Made by a program: the position numbers and the translations under genes
Notes under the pieces: generated by a model
The model's database searches: none
Told to the model about the DNA's origin: nothing
The model's input: only the letters and a program-made list of their open reading frames with translations
Source of the DNA: Tubulanus polymorphus
Lineage: Eukaryota > Nemertea > Palaeonemertea > Tubulaniformes > Tubulanidae
Reading direction: 5' to 3'
Assembly (NCBI RefSeq): GCF_964204645.1
Contig: NC_134035.1
Location: 3,052,001-3,116,000, forward strand
Length of the DNA stretch: 64,000 nucleotides
Shown here: piece after piece, positions 12,621 through 25,487 of the stretch
How positions within the stretch are numbered: the stretch's first letter is position 1
Layout of the letters: every line of letters begins with the position of its first letter

Positions 12621-14739
12621 GTCTTTAGAACTCAGAGAGCAGTAGATTGACAACATTAATAATGGGGCGAAACCCAAATTTGATGATATAACAGTTTATT
12701 CTGACAATTTCGAAGATTTGACTCAACTTCAATATCGGACAAACGTAAAAAGAAATGAATAGATTGATAGATCGTCGACTGCGGTTTTGCTCATTAACTC
12801 TGAAATTACTGAGATTAATATCAGTCTGACAGTCGGACTAACAACATTTGTTAGTCCAGACGGGAGTCTTTCATCTCTCGCTCAGGCGTCGCTGTACCCG
12901 ATCGCGCACGCAAGTCATGTCAACCGCGAATCAATCTACTCGAACCGTCGCCTCGTTATCGCTAAAACGACATGTCTTTCTCGCGGGGCTGGAGCGTGTC
13001 AATTCAACTTTCTCACATCGGATAAAACGAAGATCAATTGTCGACGGTCCACTGATAAAAAGAATAGGTATTCTTCTTCTTCGTCATGATCGTCATTAGA
13101 CGGGCCAAACCGTTATTTCGTCCGATCACGCAAACCACATTCATTTTCATTGTAAATAGTCGTGTTCATTTCTACTCGATATTGGACGCTTTTGCCCCTG
13201 ATTTCAAGGATAAAAACACTGTAGAAAAATTCTAATGAGAGCAATTATTCAGTAGGTAAATGCAATGTTAATTATTCAGTAGATAAATGCAATGTTTTCA
13301 TAGGTTTCATTCATCAGTGGGATGTAAAGGTACGAAAAGTTATAGTTCATTTGTGATAGATTTGTTCAAAAATTGATGACCTAAGAGCACAAAATCAACC
13401 ATCTGAAACATACGTAAACCCACGTGTATCTGTACTATGAATAATAGAGTTGGCCAATGAGCTACACGTGTTGAAACAATATTTCACAGAGATTCTAATG
13501 AGCTCTAGGGAAATATTCAAACTCATTCTAGCTGCTCGCCAGGGGTAGGGTACTACTGATATTTACTGCCTGCAAGCTTTTCTATTCTTTTTTATATCTG
13601 TCAAATGAACTATTGCATGCACATTCTAACTCTATACAGGGAGGTATATCTTGTTACGACCTCTTCAATACACAGCGATTGTCAAAATTCGAATGATTTC
13701 TGCCACCCCTAAAAAATTGCGTATAAATATATTCCACTATTCACTATTCAGTTAACGTTATCGTCTAGTTTCATGGTGAAAATGAAAATGTAAAAAAATT
13801 GCTGGATTCCAAATAAAACTAGACCAATAAAACTAGTCCACTTGACCAGTGCTAACACAGCTCGTATCTCGTAACAGTACAGTCCAGTGTGATATGAAAC
13901 CAGTGTGCAACATTGTCCAACTTACGTCCTTTGTATTGATAAAGAGATTCATAAATTCATTATTTTTATTCGATGGTGTTATCTCATCGCCGTTACTATA
14001 CGTACCTATGATGTATACGGTGCGGTTTTCGGACTCGCATTTGCATGAAAAGGAAGTGAAAAGGACTAAAAAAGAAAAATCTATGATTTCGCAGAAGTGA
14101 ATTGATAAAAAGAGATTCATGAATATTCATTTAACGAATTCGTCACGCGAGGCTTATGAATTGCATACGGCGTCCGTGAATATGAAAGAAAAATGAATTT
14201 CTGTAAAGCTATGATAGAATCGAAAATCGGCACGGATAGCAGTTCATATTCACAAGGCGCTCAAAAGATCAGTCGTCGACGAGAGATATTCAAATCGAAC
14301 GTCGAAATAAGAGCGAATTCAATCTAGAAAACATATAATCGAAAACCTAACACGATCGAAGAGCTGTTGCAAAAAATTCTAATCCGAAATTCAACGACGC
14401 CGGCCGCAGACAATGATCGATTATATTTCCTCGCAGATGGATCGATTCGCTACAAATCAGAGGATTATCCGAGATGTATAAAGCGGCTCTGAAACCACCC
14501 ACTGAAAAACTATTTCTGTAATCCCGCCGAAAATAAATCAGAGTTATTCTACGAAAATGTTTCCATAAACAACGAATTTCGAGCGCGTGAAAATTTATAG
14601 TTATGTGTTCGACGTGGTAGATTGTGGCCGCTGTTCGAAATGCGTTTGTCTTAGCAGACGGATTTATGCGTTACGTGCACGAAAGTCAGATGCGACTTCG
14701 AGAAAAAAACCTGAAAAACTTTACCGTCAGTTTCATAGA

Positions 14740-14925
14740 TCGGGAGCCAGTTCTAATCTACGGCTCTGAGTTTGAAAAGGGAACTGATTTTTAACTCAGA
14801 GATAGCTCTAACTCACAATAGTGGAACCGGTAGATTTGACTCTTAAGGTAACTCATTGTAAATGAACTAATCTTAACTCAGAGTTAACTCTAACTCATCA
14901 TAACTGCGGATCCAATTGACCAACA
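14740..14925. repeat. AGTTCCACAGT-family repeat, diverged copies
   Basis: Two overlapping units with cggttctacag-like ends and repeated ttaactcagagttaactct blocks, matching the fold-back elements at 5109-5223 and 50943-51050. Boundaries are approximate. Confidence 0.5.
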
Positions 14926-15389
14926 CTTGAGATACTAAAAACTGATCAAGCGACGCCTGGCGTCGCGATCAAAGGCATCGAGACGGAGAACGACGATACG
15001 TCTGTCCGTCTTTACCGACACCGACGCTCTGCGTAGAAAAAAAGAAATCGCGCTTTTTTATCCGGGCGAACGAAGAAGAAATATTCGGATGTCGATTCGT
15101 CATTTTCTAACGTCACAGGCGTGACGTGTTCGGACGCGCCGAGAGCGAACGCAAATTGACGTGTAATTGACAAGTTGCGGCCGGCTAACAAAAACACAAG
15201 CGAGCTTTGTAAATTCAGTGGATTATCTCAAACGTTCGTTTATCCCGAGAACGAACTGAAACTAATAACAAAGCGGTCGTTTTTCTCGTCTAATCACGCG
15301 TCGGTTGAGAAGTCTCGTCTAGCGCGGAGGAGACGGAGACTCGTACATCTGACATAAGTCGTAGTGTGATAAACGCAGAATTTACTTAC

Positions 15390-15437
15390 CGCCACAGAGA
15401 CCGTATATCATACCAGGGCCAGAGGAGATAACTGGAC
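15390..15437 (-). other. Candidate 5'-UTR exon of the EPS8-family gene
   Basis: This 48-nt minus-strand segment has a strong acceptor (pyrimidine tract ending tttctacag) and a perfect donor (GTAAGT). The next exon to the left, 10907-10818, has its own acceptor 13 nt before the EPS8 start codon, so an upstream non-coding exon is required. Splicing here would place a short upstream ORF before the main start. Assignment to EPS8 is inferred from strand and position only. It could belong to another transcript. Confidence 0.4.
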
Positions 15438-15823
15438 CTGTAGAAAAAAGAGGTAAGTTTTATTTCTCAAAATCAATAGTAACATATTTTCTTCTTATAA
15501 AACAAAATTATGTATTCAATAGTCTTAATGATGCGTAGCATGTAAGATACATGGAATGGCCACTGGAGAAGCCTGATGGCTTGACTCAACAGAGGTCCCG
15601 TACCAATACGTATTAATAACAATAAACGGTACAGGGATCTTATCTATTATTATAAATAGATAGGATAATGATGATAATCAATGATAAGGATTAATTACCA
15701 TAGATATTGATGATAGTAGATTATTTCGCAATTGTAATTTATTTGTCATCATGATTCATTTGACTACCGGTTGACTTCGCAAAAGTGAAGGGATTTTCCG
15801 GAGGAATGACTTATTGAATATCC

Positions 15824-15965
15824 TAGGGCCGGTTGCATAGACATGGCTTAGAATTAAGACCAGTCTAAGACCAACTTACTTCTATAGCCAATCTAACAAC
15901 CTAAGACCAGTCTTAAGATCAAAGGTCACTTTTGGACTTAAGTCACGACTGTGCAACTGGGCCCT
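15824..15965. repeat. Fold-back element, GGGCCGGTTG family, copy 2
   Basis: It begins tagggccggttgcatag and ends ctgtgcaactgggccct. The interior matches the 12481-12620 copy (tctatagccaatctaacaac). Arms can pair over roughly 17 bp at the tips and again internally. Confidence 0.85.
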
Positions 15966-16448
15966 GGTTATGATACAAATAAATCAATCAACAAATAAAT
16001 GGATAAACGGATAATGATAAACTGGATGTTTTCTGTATGAATAAAGTAATGTAATAGCTATTTAAGTTTATACTCTATTTTTAACGCGTTCATACGGCCT
16101 CGTGCGATACGGACGGCATAAAGATTGTATTCAAACAAATTATCGCTTTCTATCAATAATATTTACGAAAACCGCCATCGTTGGCAAATAAACTGAACAT
16201 TGAAAAACTATCAAAACATCAAAACAGACAAATCAATCGAATATGCAAAAGAAATACGTGAAATTCCACACGCCGAGGATATATCAATGCATCGGGACTT
16301 ATAGATCTTTCGAGATACTTTTGATAACAAGTTGATACATTTCTTATTTCAACATCTGACAGAAAGGTTTAACTCTTAAATCGGTTCAATTTCTTCGTTA
16401 ATTCAGTTCATCTTAAATCGATTTAGACCTTAATCAATTTTGTGAAAC

Positions 16449-16576
16449 AGGGCCCGGTTTCAGTTCAAGCTTAAGACGGGTAAAATTTGAATTGTAGTCC
16501 TCATTGAAAGCACGAAGTAACCAATGGTAATTACACCAAAAATTTGAATTTAACTTTTTCGTGAAATTGGGCCCTG
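16449..16576. repeat. Fold-back element, CAGGGCCCGGTTTCA family
   Basis: The ends cagggcccggtttca and tgaaattgggccctg are inverse. Internal aaatttgaatt blocks also pair. Partial relatives start near 24228 and 57055. Confidence 0.75.
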
Positions 16577-17009
16577 GTGATATTTCTTAAATTTGGTCGA
16601 TCTATTATTTCCAAAACCGGAATCATCATAAAACTAGTATAAGAATTTATCGACGTGATATTGCAAACACGTTAGGTTATAGAGTAAACATTACGAAGCT
16701 AGCCTCGGAAAACCCGGTATATAAAATACAGTTCTAATTGCTTCGCAATGTTGATTCTTCTAATTTGTTTCTTGTCACACTGAATGTATTATTGAGGTTG
16801 ACAGGTCATTAATTTCGCTAGCATCGGGTAAGATATAAGTTCGCCGGCGGAAATCTAGTTGTCCGCCGATTATTACGTTCCTCCGCTAGACAAAAAAACC
16901 ACCGAGGTTTCCATGACGAGAAATCGTTTCGTTTCCCAATGGACACGACGTAACTGTCTAGTTCAATTGGAGAAAAAAGAACACAATATGAAGAAAATAC
17001 TACTTATAT

Positions 17010-17280
17010 ATTTACGTTTTGACTGAATTCTATAAGCCATTTTTAAAACAAAGAGAGTAGTGACGTTTAGACTCAAATCTATAAGCTATTTTCAAAACAC
17101 TAAGAGAGTAGTGACCTAAAAATTCAATTCTACGAGCCATTTTCAAAACTAAGAGAGTAGTGTCGTTTAGACTCAATTCTTAAGCCATTTTCAAAACTAA
17201 GAGAGTAGTGTCGTTTCGTTTCGTTTCAATGCTATGAGCTATTTCCAAAACTGACAAAAAAAAACTGAAGCGAAATGGCC
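17010..17280. repeat. Tandem array, ~58-bp unit (aagagagtagtgacgtttag)
   Basis: Four to five units, each containing a gactcaattctataagcc block, a ttttcaaaactaagagag block and tagtgacg. Units differ by small indels. Single related units occur near 44535-44620 and 51665-51770, and at the hairpin 7196-7284. Confidence 0.85.
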
Positions 17281-18451
17281 CGGCGAAATGGCTCATATGG
17301 TTGAGTCGAAAAGTCATATACAACCCGTACTTTTTTATCTTCATGTTGTGGGCTTTTCATCAGATTTGTTTGACATTTACATTGCATAATCTCGATATGT
17401 TTACTCGGCAAAATGGTTCCGCGCTCTCATCCGAAAAGGTCGACCAACTCTCTGAGCGAAGATGCCGTCGCAAAGAAGAGATTATTTTACGACCTACGGT
17501 GAATCTGGATACGTGACGAAATAAACGTCTGGTTATTTGCCGGTCGCTAATCCAGAGTTAGATTAACGGAGGTAGCCGTTTACCGACGGTCCATTGGATC
17601 GGCAGGAACGTGACAACCTTGGCGGTCGGTTAAACAGAAATGTGGCGTCAACTGTTTTGTCTCGGATGTCAATCTATTATTCATCAAGTGTTCAAGTGTT
17701 TCCCTCCTGCGAAACCAACAAACCTGTCGGGAACAAAACGGGAATTTATGGTTTTCGAAATCGGAGATCAAAATTTCGGAAGGTCGAATTTAGAGAATTT
17801 TTTCTTTTAATTGAAATACATGATTGGGAACTTGACTCCAGTTCGGGTAAACAATCTACTATCCAGCTTCAACTGGTGTTCACTCACTGCAGCAGGGCTG
17901 TTTTTCATGTTGACTACATAGTTTAATCAAGATTGCCAAGAACTAAAAAAGGGACTAAGATCTTTTATAATCTGTTTAGTTTATGAAGTGCATTTTTAAA
18001 ACTTTTTTTAAGACTTTCACCGAGTTAACCAAGTTCATAATCGATTCTCTCTTCATGGCTCTTGATTTATGAAACACAATTCTTGCAATGATTTTGTTTT
18101 TTTATATGAAATTATTGTCCTTGATAAAACGCATTCGGATATAAACGCAAATACAGTATTACCCACTGACTCAAATTATTATCATTTGTTTCTTCTGAAC
18201 TATAAACAAATAATATATTTTGTTGTTACACTGGGTACATTGATCTTCATGAATTCTTTTCAATCATATTTCAGATCGCAGGTTCGGAACATATCAGCAC
18301 AGCGCAACGCAACTCCATAAAATGCGCCGATTAAGTTAATTCCGACAATTTTTGTTTTGCGCGAAGCGTACGTAAACGTAACGCGGCATAATCCCCCAAA
18401 ACAGAGGTCTCTATAACGAGCCAGTATTAGTTCTAAAACGTCTTTGAAACT

Positions 18452-19483
18452 ATGGCGAGCAACAACAGCTCCGACGTTTATCCGTACGTCAAGTCATTCT
18501 CCGCCGTTTTCATCCAAGATTTCCCGACGTCGAATACGAGCAATCAGAGATTGTTCCTCTACTTCTTCCCGGTAATATTCGTCTTCGGAATCGTCGGCAA
18601 CACTTTGTCGTTTTGCGTCATGTACACGGCTCGGATGCGCCGTTGTTCGTACAGCTATTACCTGTCAACGTTGGCCGTGTTCGATTCGGGAATGCTCGTG
18701 TTCAACGCGTTGGCCTGGGTGAACGCGATCGCTTTCATGGCGGCGAACAAAATCGTCGTCACGATCGACTCGGATATCCGTTGTAAAGTTATGGAGCTGT
18801 ATTCCGACGTTTTCATGATGGGCAGCTCGTGGACGGTGGTGATCGTCACGCTCGAGCGTCTGGTGATCGTTCTGTTCCCGTTCAAAGGTCGCATCGTCTG
18901 CACGCCGAAGTTCGCGAGAGGAGTGGTCGCCGCGCACGTGCTCGTCGTGTTCGCTATGTCACCTTGGACGGCCTCCAGCACGCATTACGTTCCCGGCGAA
19001 GGTTGCTATCGCACGAAAAGCGATCTTGTCGCCGATTACACTTTCTCGTCGTTTCTATATATATACATACCAATCATCCTTACTTTCGGCGCAAACTTTA
19101 TCATCATCGCCGTCATGTGCCGTAGCAGTAAGTTCGGCGATAGCTCCAACAAGTCGAACACGGCCCGGCGAGTTACGTGCACGATTCTAACCATCTCGAT
19201 AACGTTCTTGTGCTTGGTGCTGCCCTTGGGTATCATAGCGGTGATGTTTGGATCGGCGAAAACTCAACAGATGCGCGATAAACTGGCCACGATCATGGAC
19301 ACGTGTCGTATCGTGTTATCGCTGAATTACTGCACTAACTTTTATCTATACTTGATCACGGGAAAGGAGATACGCAAGGCGTTGGTCGGGCTCTGTCGAC
19401 GGGGCAACGATTCGAGCGGGTCGGCGACGAAAGCCGTGGCGACGGTCAGCTCCGCGGACACCAGCCAAACTTCCCGATTCTAG
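18452..19483 (+). CDS. Orphan class A (rhodopsin-like) G-protein-coupled receptor, intronless
   Basis: A 343-residue single-exon receptor with seven hydrophobic segments. N50 of a GN motif marks TM1, and D78 is the conserved acidic residue of TM2. C111 and C185 should form the extracellular disulfide. The usual DRY at the end of TM3 reads ERL (135-137), and the TM7 NPxxY motif reads NFYLY (296-300), so the proline is lost. The N-terminus has N-glycosylation sites (NNSS, NTS). The start context aactATGG is good. It shares the TM7 signature (Y-L-TGKEIR) with the receptor at 46215-47162, so both belong to one family. The ligand is unknown; peptide receptors of the FMRFamide/TRH-like group are the nearest type I can suggest. 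Codon use is GC-richer than the surroundings. Confidence 0.9.
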   Translation: MASNNSSDVYPYVKSFSAVFIQDFPTSNTSNQRLFLYFFPVIFVFGIVGNTLSFCVMYTARMRRCSYSYYLSTLAVFDSGMLVFNALAWVNAIAFMAANKIVVTIDSDIRCKVMELYSDVFMMGSSWTVVIVTLERLVIVLFPFKGRIVCTPKFARGVVAAHVLVVFAMSPWTASSTHYVPGEGCYRTKSDLVADYTFSSFLYIYIPIILTFGANFIIIAVMCRSSKFGDSSNKSNTARRVTCTILTISITFLCLVLPLGIIAVMFGSAKTQQMRDKLATIMDTCRIVLSLNYCTNFYLYLITGKEIRKALVGLCRRGNDSSGSATKAVATVSSADTSQTSRF

Positions 19484-19614
19484 CGCATCGATGTTTAGAA
19501 TTGCCCGAACCTAACGTCCATTAAATCGAACATCTCGAAAGCACTCTTGATTCAAACACCGCTGGACTCCGGTTTACTTTTGTCGAAGAAACAAATGTTA
19601 TTCGATGTATTTCA

Positions 19615-19724
19615 GGGTCTGGTTTTATAGACAGGTGTTACCTTTAACCCGGGGGCTAACTCAACTCATTTTCAATTGAGTTAGCCTTCGGGTTAAAGAT
19701 AATACCAGTCTATAAAACCGACCC
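19615..19724. repeat. Hairpin element, GGTTTTATAGAC family
   Basis: The termini gggtctggttttatagac and gtctataaaaccgaccc are inverse, and inner arms gggggctaactcaa and ttgagttagccttcgg extend the hairpin nearly to its centre. It lies 130 bp after the receptor stop codon. Fragments of related sequence occur near 24070 and 60045. Confidence 0.85.
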
Positions 19725-22507
19725 GAGGTTGTTAGAGTCGTAGAATTTTTGACCCAAGCGTATTGTCATATATTTGGTATCGTAACATCGACTATAACCA
19801 TTGATGTAACAGTAAGAGTCCGTGTTTCCCACACCAACAACCAAAAGTGTTGAAATGTTTCCTTGAGTTAACGATCTATTTCAACTGTATCCCGATAAGT
19901 ACGGGAATTATGAAATTAATGAAACACTCCGAGTCTGTGTTGTGACGATAGTAAGAGAAAATCCCACACCTGAAAAATTAGCGCGACATGTTCCCTCGAG
20001 TTAGCATTTCATTTGACCAAGGACTCTGGAACTAATTCGTTTTAGAGTCCATGGCTTAAGAGTCCATGGTTTAACCTATTATAACATCAGCTATTCATGT
20101 ATTGCCTCTATTCACATTGTATTGTATATTGTATTCATTTACGTAATATAGAAAATGTAACACGCAACTCATTAATTTCTTTATCAATCTCGACTGCCAG
20201 TTCGAAGTGTCTTAGCCGGTGTTCGTATAGAGTCATATGAAAAAGACAGCTAAGTGATATGTATGCCAAGACCCGCGAGAATTAATGTGGCATTCATCGG
20301 TGGTTGTATTCAAGGACCAGAGATGTCATTAGAAGTCCGTCAAAAGTAGATTTTGAAGCGTCTTATGTTTTTGCGAATCGGTACGTTTATTATCCACATG
20401 TTGAAACGTATACATCTAAGTGAATTAAGAAGACAATTTTATCCCAGTGAAGTTGGCTACTCGTTCAAATGTGAAGTTGGTTCCCTATTTGGCTGCTTAT
20501 CCGATTCAGGAACAAGGAACAAGGAACAAGTGGCCAATTTTTCTGGGGTGAAAATTTTCAAATGTTTTCTGCGGGAAGACCCCAGCCCGGTCGAATTCAT
20601 TTTCGTTTGCTGAAATTTTCTAGATCCGTCCCTGTAGAATTCCGATTGAATACGCGCCCGACCAACACGATGTAATGGTTATCAGTTCGTGCTCGGAATT
20701 ACCCGCTCCCTATTAGGACGATCCTCGCGTTGTTTATCGGTATAGCGTGAATCGGATTCGTTCGTGTTGCAATATTATGAAAAACGAAACGTTTATCAAA
20801 CAGAAAATAGCGGCGAACCTTACAAATAATGACAGCGACATGACTTAATAATGATTACGCCTGGAGACTCGCGTTATCATTCATCCGATTCGTTTTCGCC
20901 GGGATTTTACGGACGGAACGAGAAATTATCCCGATTCATATCAATTTGTGACGCGCGCTCGAAAATTACCGTAGTTCAAATATTTGCCGACGAAAATATT
21001 CATGTAGAGTATAGACAGCTTCTTACTCTGAACCGGTTGACTGGGTAAACCGCGCATTCGCATGTGAATTTTACGAAGATTTATTTGGAAAAATCTTCTT
21101 TGCCCAGATCATCAAATCAGTTGAATATTTAAAGTAGGTTGCACTTAGTTTACTGTATAGCAGACTCTTGATTACTCGAGGTCAACTCGAGCTCAAGTCG
21201 GAATTTTTAAGTATGAAATTTACGGATTGAATTTCAGAAAGATCTATTTCGAAAAACCTTCTATTGCCATCGTTCCCAATTCAGTCCCAACGGTTATTAC
21301 TAAATATCTACATAGTGTGTCTAGAACACAGCAGGACCTGAGCAACAAACTCTGTATTCTGTTGGAAATACGAAGAACAGGCTTACGAATTTATCTTATA
21401 AACTTTTTTTTGGTATCAGTTTAATATCTTTCGTGTTCTCGTAAAATTTCAGGGCAACTTAAACACCCCCTGCACCCCACCCTTCGACCCTTCCGCGCTT
21501 ACGACGAACAACCTCTTTACACTCGCTTTCTACAGTTGCAGTCCTGTTTACAATATCCGGTTACGTAACTAAAAAAGTTCTACTTTTTGAGACACACCTA
21601 CATGTCTATTACACACACAACACCGGATGCGTCTGCGACTCAAGCACTACGGATTATTTCGACGAAGACGCGATGAAAAATCTATCCAAATTACCGTGAT
21701 CATATACTGATGTCACGTCGTGTGCATGATTAAAACCGTGACAAATTGCGAGTAATTTACTCGCTAAGTGAATTCGAAGCGCTATATTTGTGTATCCCGA
21801 TGAAGCACCTTAGAAAATGCGGTTTTACGTAGATTATCCGCGATAATTTTCTTTCTATTCGATATTTTTCGAATTAATGGTGAAACGATTGATGAATTGA
21901 TTTCATATTTCATTCGTCTAATGAGATACAGTTGGGCCTCGTTATTACGAACTCGTGAAGATAACGATTTATCGGTTATTGGCAAAAGTAGAATCTCGTT
22001 CGAAGTAAGACGTTCTATTCAGTTATAACGAACGAATTTTTTAATATTCGTTGTAACAAGGTTTCGGCCACAATTACTGTAAATATAGAATATGATGTAT
22101 ATAATTTGGAAGCGAATCACAATATTTAGACTGTCTGGTTTTCTGAAATCTGTTTGCCGGACAAAATGAAATTTATATCAGCCGACTTATCGCCGTGTAC
22201 ATATCGAAATGGATACATTCAACACAAAAAAATGATTCGTTTCCCCGAAGAAGCTGTTATTCTCGATTAGCGAAAGCTCGCACTTCAAATAAATCTTGTT
22301 AACACTATTTGTCTTATAACATTTATCGGCACAAAATAGTAAATAATCCAGAAAAGTCTTTTCTAATGAAAAAATTTCTTGTCAAATACACCCGCACAGT
22401 AGGTTAAAGCGTGGTCACTCAAAACGATTTTCTTCCTTCCAGAGTCCGTGGTTAAAGGCTACTTTTTTCTTGGAGAGGGGCAGAGTAAGGAACTTGTCAC
22501 TGCCAGA

Positions 22508-22943
22508 ATAAACCATTTTACAGTTGCTAGCCGCCATTTTGTTAGGCAAGATATCTTAAGATTTTAAAGTTCACTTGAAAGGGGGTGTTTATGCACACAG
22601 TTCTTGAAATGTTTGGATTTTTTAGAAAGTTATTTCTGAAAATAATGAACTTCAAAGTTCAGTACCCTGGATTTTTATGCGCGCGGCAAAAACTTACCAC
22701 CGATTTTTATATCGCTCTCATGTCGCATTGTTTCAAATTTGAAAAATGATCTTTGTATAAATAAAAACTAGAGATTCACGCGGTTTAATTGTTGCTAAAA
22801 CTGTAAAAATCCATCCAGGGACAAATGAGATATGATAAAACACGCATCACAAATAGTTTCTAAAAAGGAGAAAATAATGACCCAACAATACAGGACAAAA
22901 GTACCCCAACAAAATGGCGGCTAGCAACTGTAAAATGATTTAT
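22508..22943. repeat. Non-autonomous transposon-like element with 36-bp TIRs
   Basis: The left arm 22508-22543 and right arm 22908-22943 are inverse copies differing at one of 36 positions (core cagttgctagccgccatttt). The interior of about 360 bp is AT-rich and non-coding. The near-identical arms suggest a recent insertion or strong constraint. I could not define a clear target-site duplication. Confidence 0.8.
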
Positions 22944-25329
22944 TCAAACTGCGAGGTTTGGATCGAGGATTGGAGACCAGTAAGCTTTAAACCCCTGTTT
23001 TGAAACCGGCAGGTGTGGTGGGTTCATAAGCAACACCCGATCAAAACCACTCAAACCAAGCAATGAATAAATCAAAGTGACAATAATAATCCCAGATCTA
23101 AGATAAAACCAGTATTTTGATAATGAATTAAATTCAAAGATTTGCTCGCTTTCGCAGAAGTCACCGCTTTAAAAAAAAGTATTTAGCTTTTGTCGCGAAG
23201 AGATGTTGCCGTTTCAGCGTTAAAACTAATCGGTAGGCGCCCGAGGGGACACTAATACGTAATAAGCATTAATAAGCATTAAGCCTGGTTTTCACGCAAG
23301 CGTTTTCTTGTGGCAGCAGGAAAAGCTACCGCGAAAACCGCAGGCTTTAAGAATTGAAAAAAGACATACGAAATCGTCGTCGTCTCTGTCACTTTAAGAC
23401 AACCGTTAATCAAAAAATATTCTAAACGGCGTAAAAACCGCGGCGGCAATTAAAACTTCGATTGATTTAATCAACGTGGGAATCCACGCACAGTTTCACG
23501 ACGTCAGAATCGATACCGTGTGCACGGACCGTTCGCATCGACGGTGAAGAATCGGAATTCGCCTGGGGAATGGGGAAAACGAATTCAAACGGAATTAGGT
23601 TGACTTAAAGACTTAAAGAAGCGAACGAACGATTTATATCGATAGAGGTTTATATATATACTTAAAAAGCAACATCTCGCCGGGGAGCTGGGGAACGAAA
23701 CAACGTTGCTTTGTCCGGTGCGTAGATTGGAAATTCTTTTGAGACGTTCTTATCGACTGAATCCTCGCCGTCTTGTGACGTCTAACGGCTTTAGTGGTTC
23801 GGTGAAAATAATGATTATTATTGCCACACATTTATGCTTGGAGTATCTATCAAGATGAGAATACTCTCGAATGCGGTTATTAGTGTTAGTTCGCTGATTT
23901 TTTACGCAACCAGGCAACAAGGCAGTTCACTGCCTGTCGATAAGTTTTACAAATCTATCTCTACCTGCGCGTTTTTAAACTCTTTCTACGATATTTCGGT
24001 ATCAAAATTTGATCCGTAATTCCATGTCGTTGGTAGAGTGGGGCGATGACAAGAGTATCACGCTGGTACAACCCACGAGCCGGTTTTATCGACTCGTATC
24101 AATATACATGATGTTGAATTGAGTTAACCCCCCAGGATAAAGTTAAGACCAGTAGCGCAGTCAAAGCCTTAAGACCCGGTGGTTGGTTCTATAACCAAAC
24201 TAAAACTTAAGAACTTGAAAACCGAGGGCCCGTTTCAGAAAAAAATTTAAACTCGAAAATTCAACCTAAACTGTCTATAGTTGAAACTTCATGAGCCCCG
24301 GACACTGGCGTATGATCTAAAATCATCTTACGGCCTAAGCCAGTAATGCGCAAGTCGGACCCTGGTTGACCGGGTCCTCATTTGCAAACAAAATACTTCC
24401 AATCATGTGATCACGTTTTATCGAGTGGAGGCATCGACCGGAACGCACCCTATAGTTCAAATACGTTAACGGAAATACATCATAAAAGAATTGTAATGAG
24501 GATTTTGAAGATATATGATTGGATTAGATAGATTTCTTCGACCTTTTTCCATTTCCATTTCCTTTCATTCCTATATTCAACAAACTCAATACGTCAACTC
24601 AGCGAACTATTTAATGATAAGGTGGTTTTATTTTCTATAATAGGTATATATACATCTGTTATTACCACGGGTATTGAATTCCTAACCAGTAGAATTGGAA
24701 AGAAAAAACGTCCCCGGCGTCTGAAATATCCCGCTGCCGCAGCGCGCCAACCGAACGCCGGTTATTAACTGACATTCTACTTGGAAATGAACAGGAAATA
24801 CACGCAGGCCACGTTATCAATCAGGTGTTGGTCGATGACGTTTCTATCAACTCGCCAGTGAACCATCCGAGTCCTCGTGTGATCGCGCCCCGAGTCTGAT
24901 GATATTACCGTATTACCACAATTACACCAAGAATGACGGCTCAATGAACACTATTCAAACACCGTGATGGACAGCGAATGACACATTGTTTTTTAATGGA
25001 CTTTAAAATCATTTTTTATGAGTCCATCGCTTTTTCTTGTAGACAAAAATAAACGCAGGCCCGTGTAGCTAGACCAATCAATAGAGAATCCGAGAATTCT
25101 GCGTGCGGGTAAGACGAAAAGCAAACAATGGAGTAAATTTTTTAGATTTCTTTGCGGTCGAATGCCGCACTTTTAATCGAAACAGCAAACATAAAGGTTC
25201 TATAGAAGTACCAGCTATAACACTACAACTATCTACATATATTTCACGCTAATGAACGAATTTTTGTATCTCAAATAAAACAAAACGATAATAAATTAAT
25301 GAATCAATTTTCGCTACGATTGACGACCA

Positions 25330-25335
25330 TTTATT
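25330..25335 (-). promoter_or_regulatory. Poly(A) signal AATAAA of the ammonium transporter
   Basis: AATAAA on the minus strand, 49 nt after the stop of the distal terminal exon. This supports the distal exon as a real 3' end. Confidence 0.55.
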
Positions 25336-25383
25336 AAGGCGTAGCCTACACGAAATCATTCGCGTATCGCGAATACTTCGTTA

Positions 25384-25487
25384 TCAGAATTTAGTGACAT
25401 CGGATTCCGAATCCCTTCTGAAGTTTTCATTGTCCACCCCGTCGTCCTTGGGCTCCGTAACAATGCATTCCTGCATTCCAATTTTAT
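25384..25487 (-). CDS. Alternative or extra last exon of the ammonium transporter
   Basis: A 33-residue acidic tail ([13 protein letters not shown], ending VTKF) after an acceptor tttgtag, with a poly(A) signal 49 nt after the stop. It starts in phase 1. It can therefore follow either the donor at 26330 directly, skipping the [11 protein letters not shown] exon, or a weaker donor (GTATTT) at 25806 inside that exon. I favour the second form, since the regulatory tail is then retained. No transcript evidence is available here. Confidence 0.6.

Larger units (their letters stand above)
10908..15389. other. Presumed EPS8 5' intron; no exon recognised
   Basis: Holds a minisatellite, one fold-back element and CpG-richer patches near 12850-13090 and 14140-14700 that could be regulatory. 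Several open frames of 60-100 codons occur on both strands. None has splice-site support or recognisable motifs. Confidence 0.4.
15438..18451. other. Intergenic region between EPS8 5' end and receptor gene
   Basis: Divergent-promoter interval. It holds the fold-back elements and tandem array listed separately. A good acceptor (catatttcag) at 18274 suggests that the receptor transcript has a 5'-UTR intron ending there. Confidence 0.45.
19484..25383. other. Intergenic region without recognised genes
   Basis: Contains a hairpin element, a 436-bp inverted-repeat element, short repeats such as the triple ggaacaa at 20509, and fragments of fold-back families near 24060-24300. Open frames of 60-86 codons are scattered here. 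None shows splice support or known motifs. Confidence 0.5.

Noticed and set aside
18658-18981. Minus-strand frames of 90-107 codons
   Set aside because: Antisense shadows of the receptor gene, caused by its GC-rich codon use.
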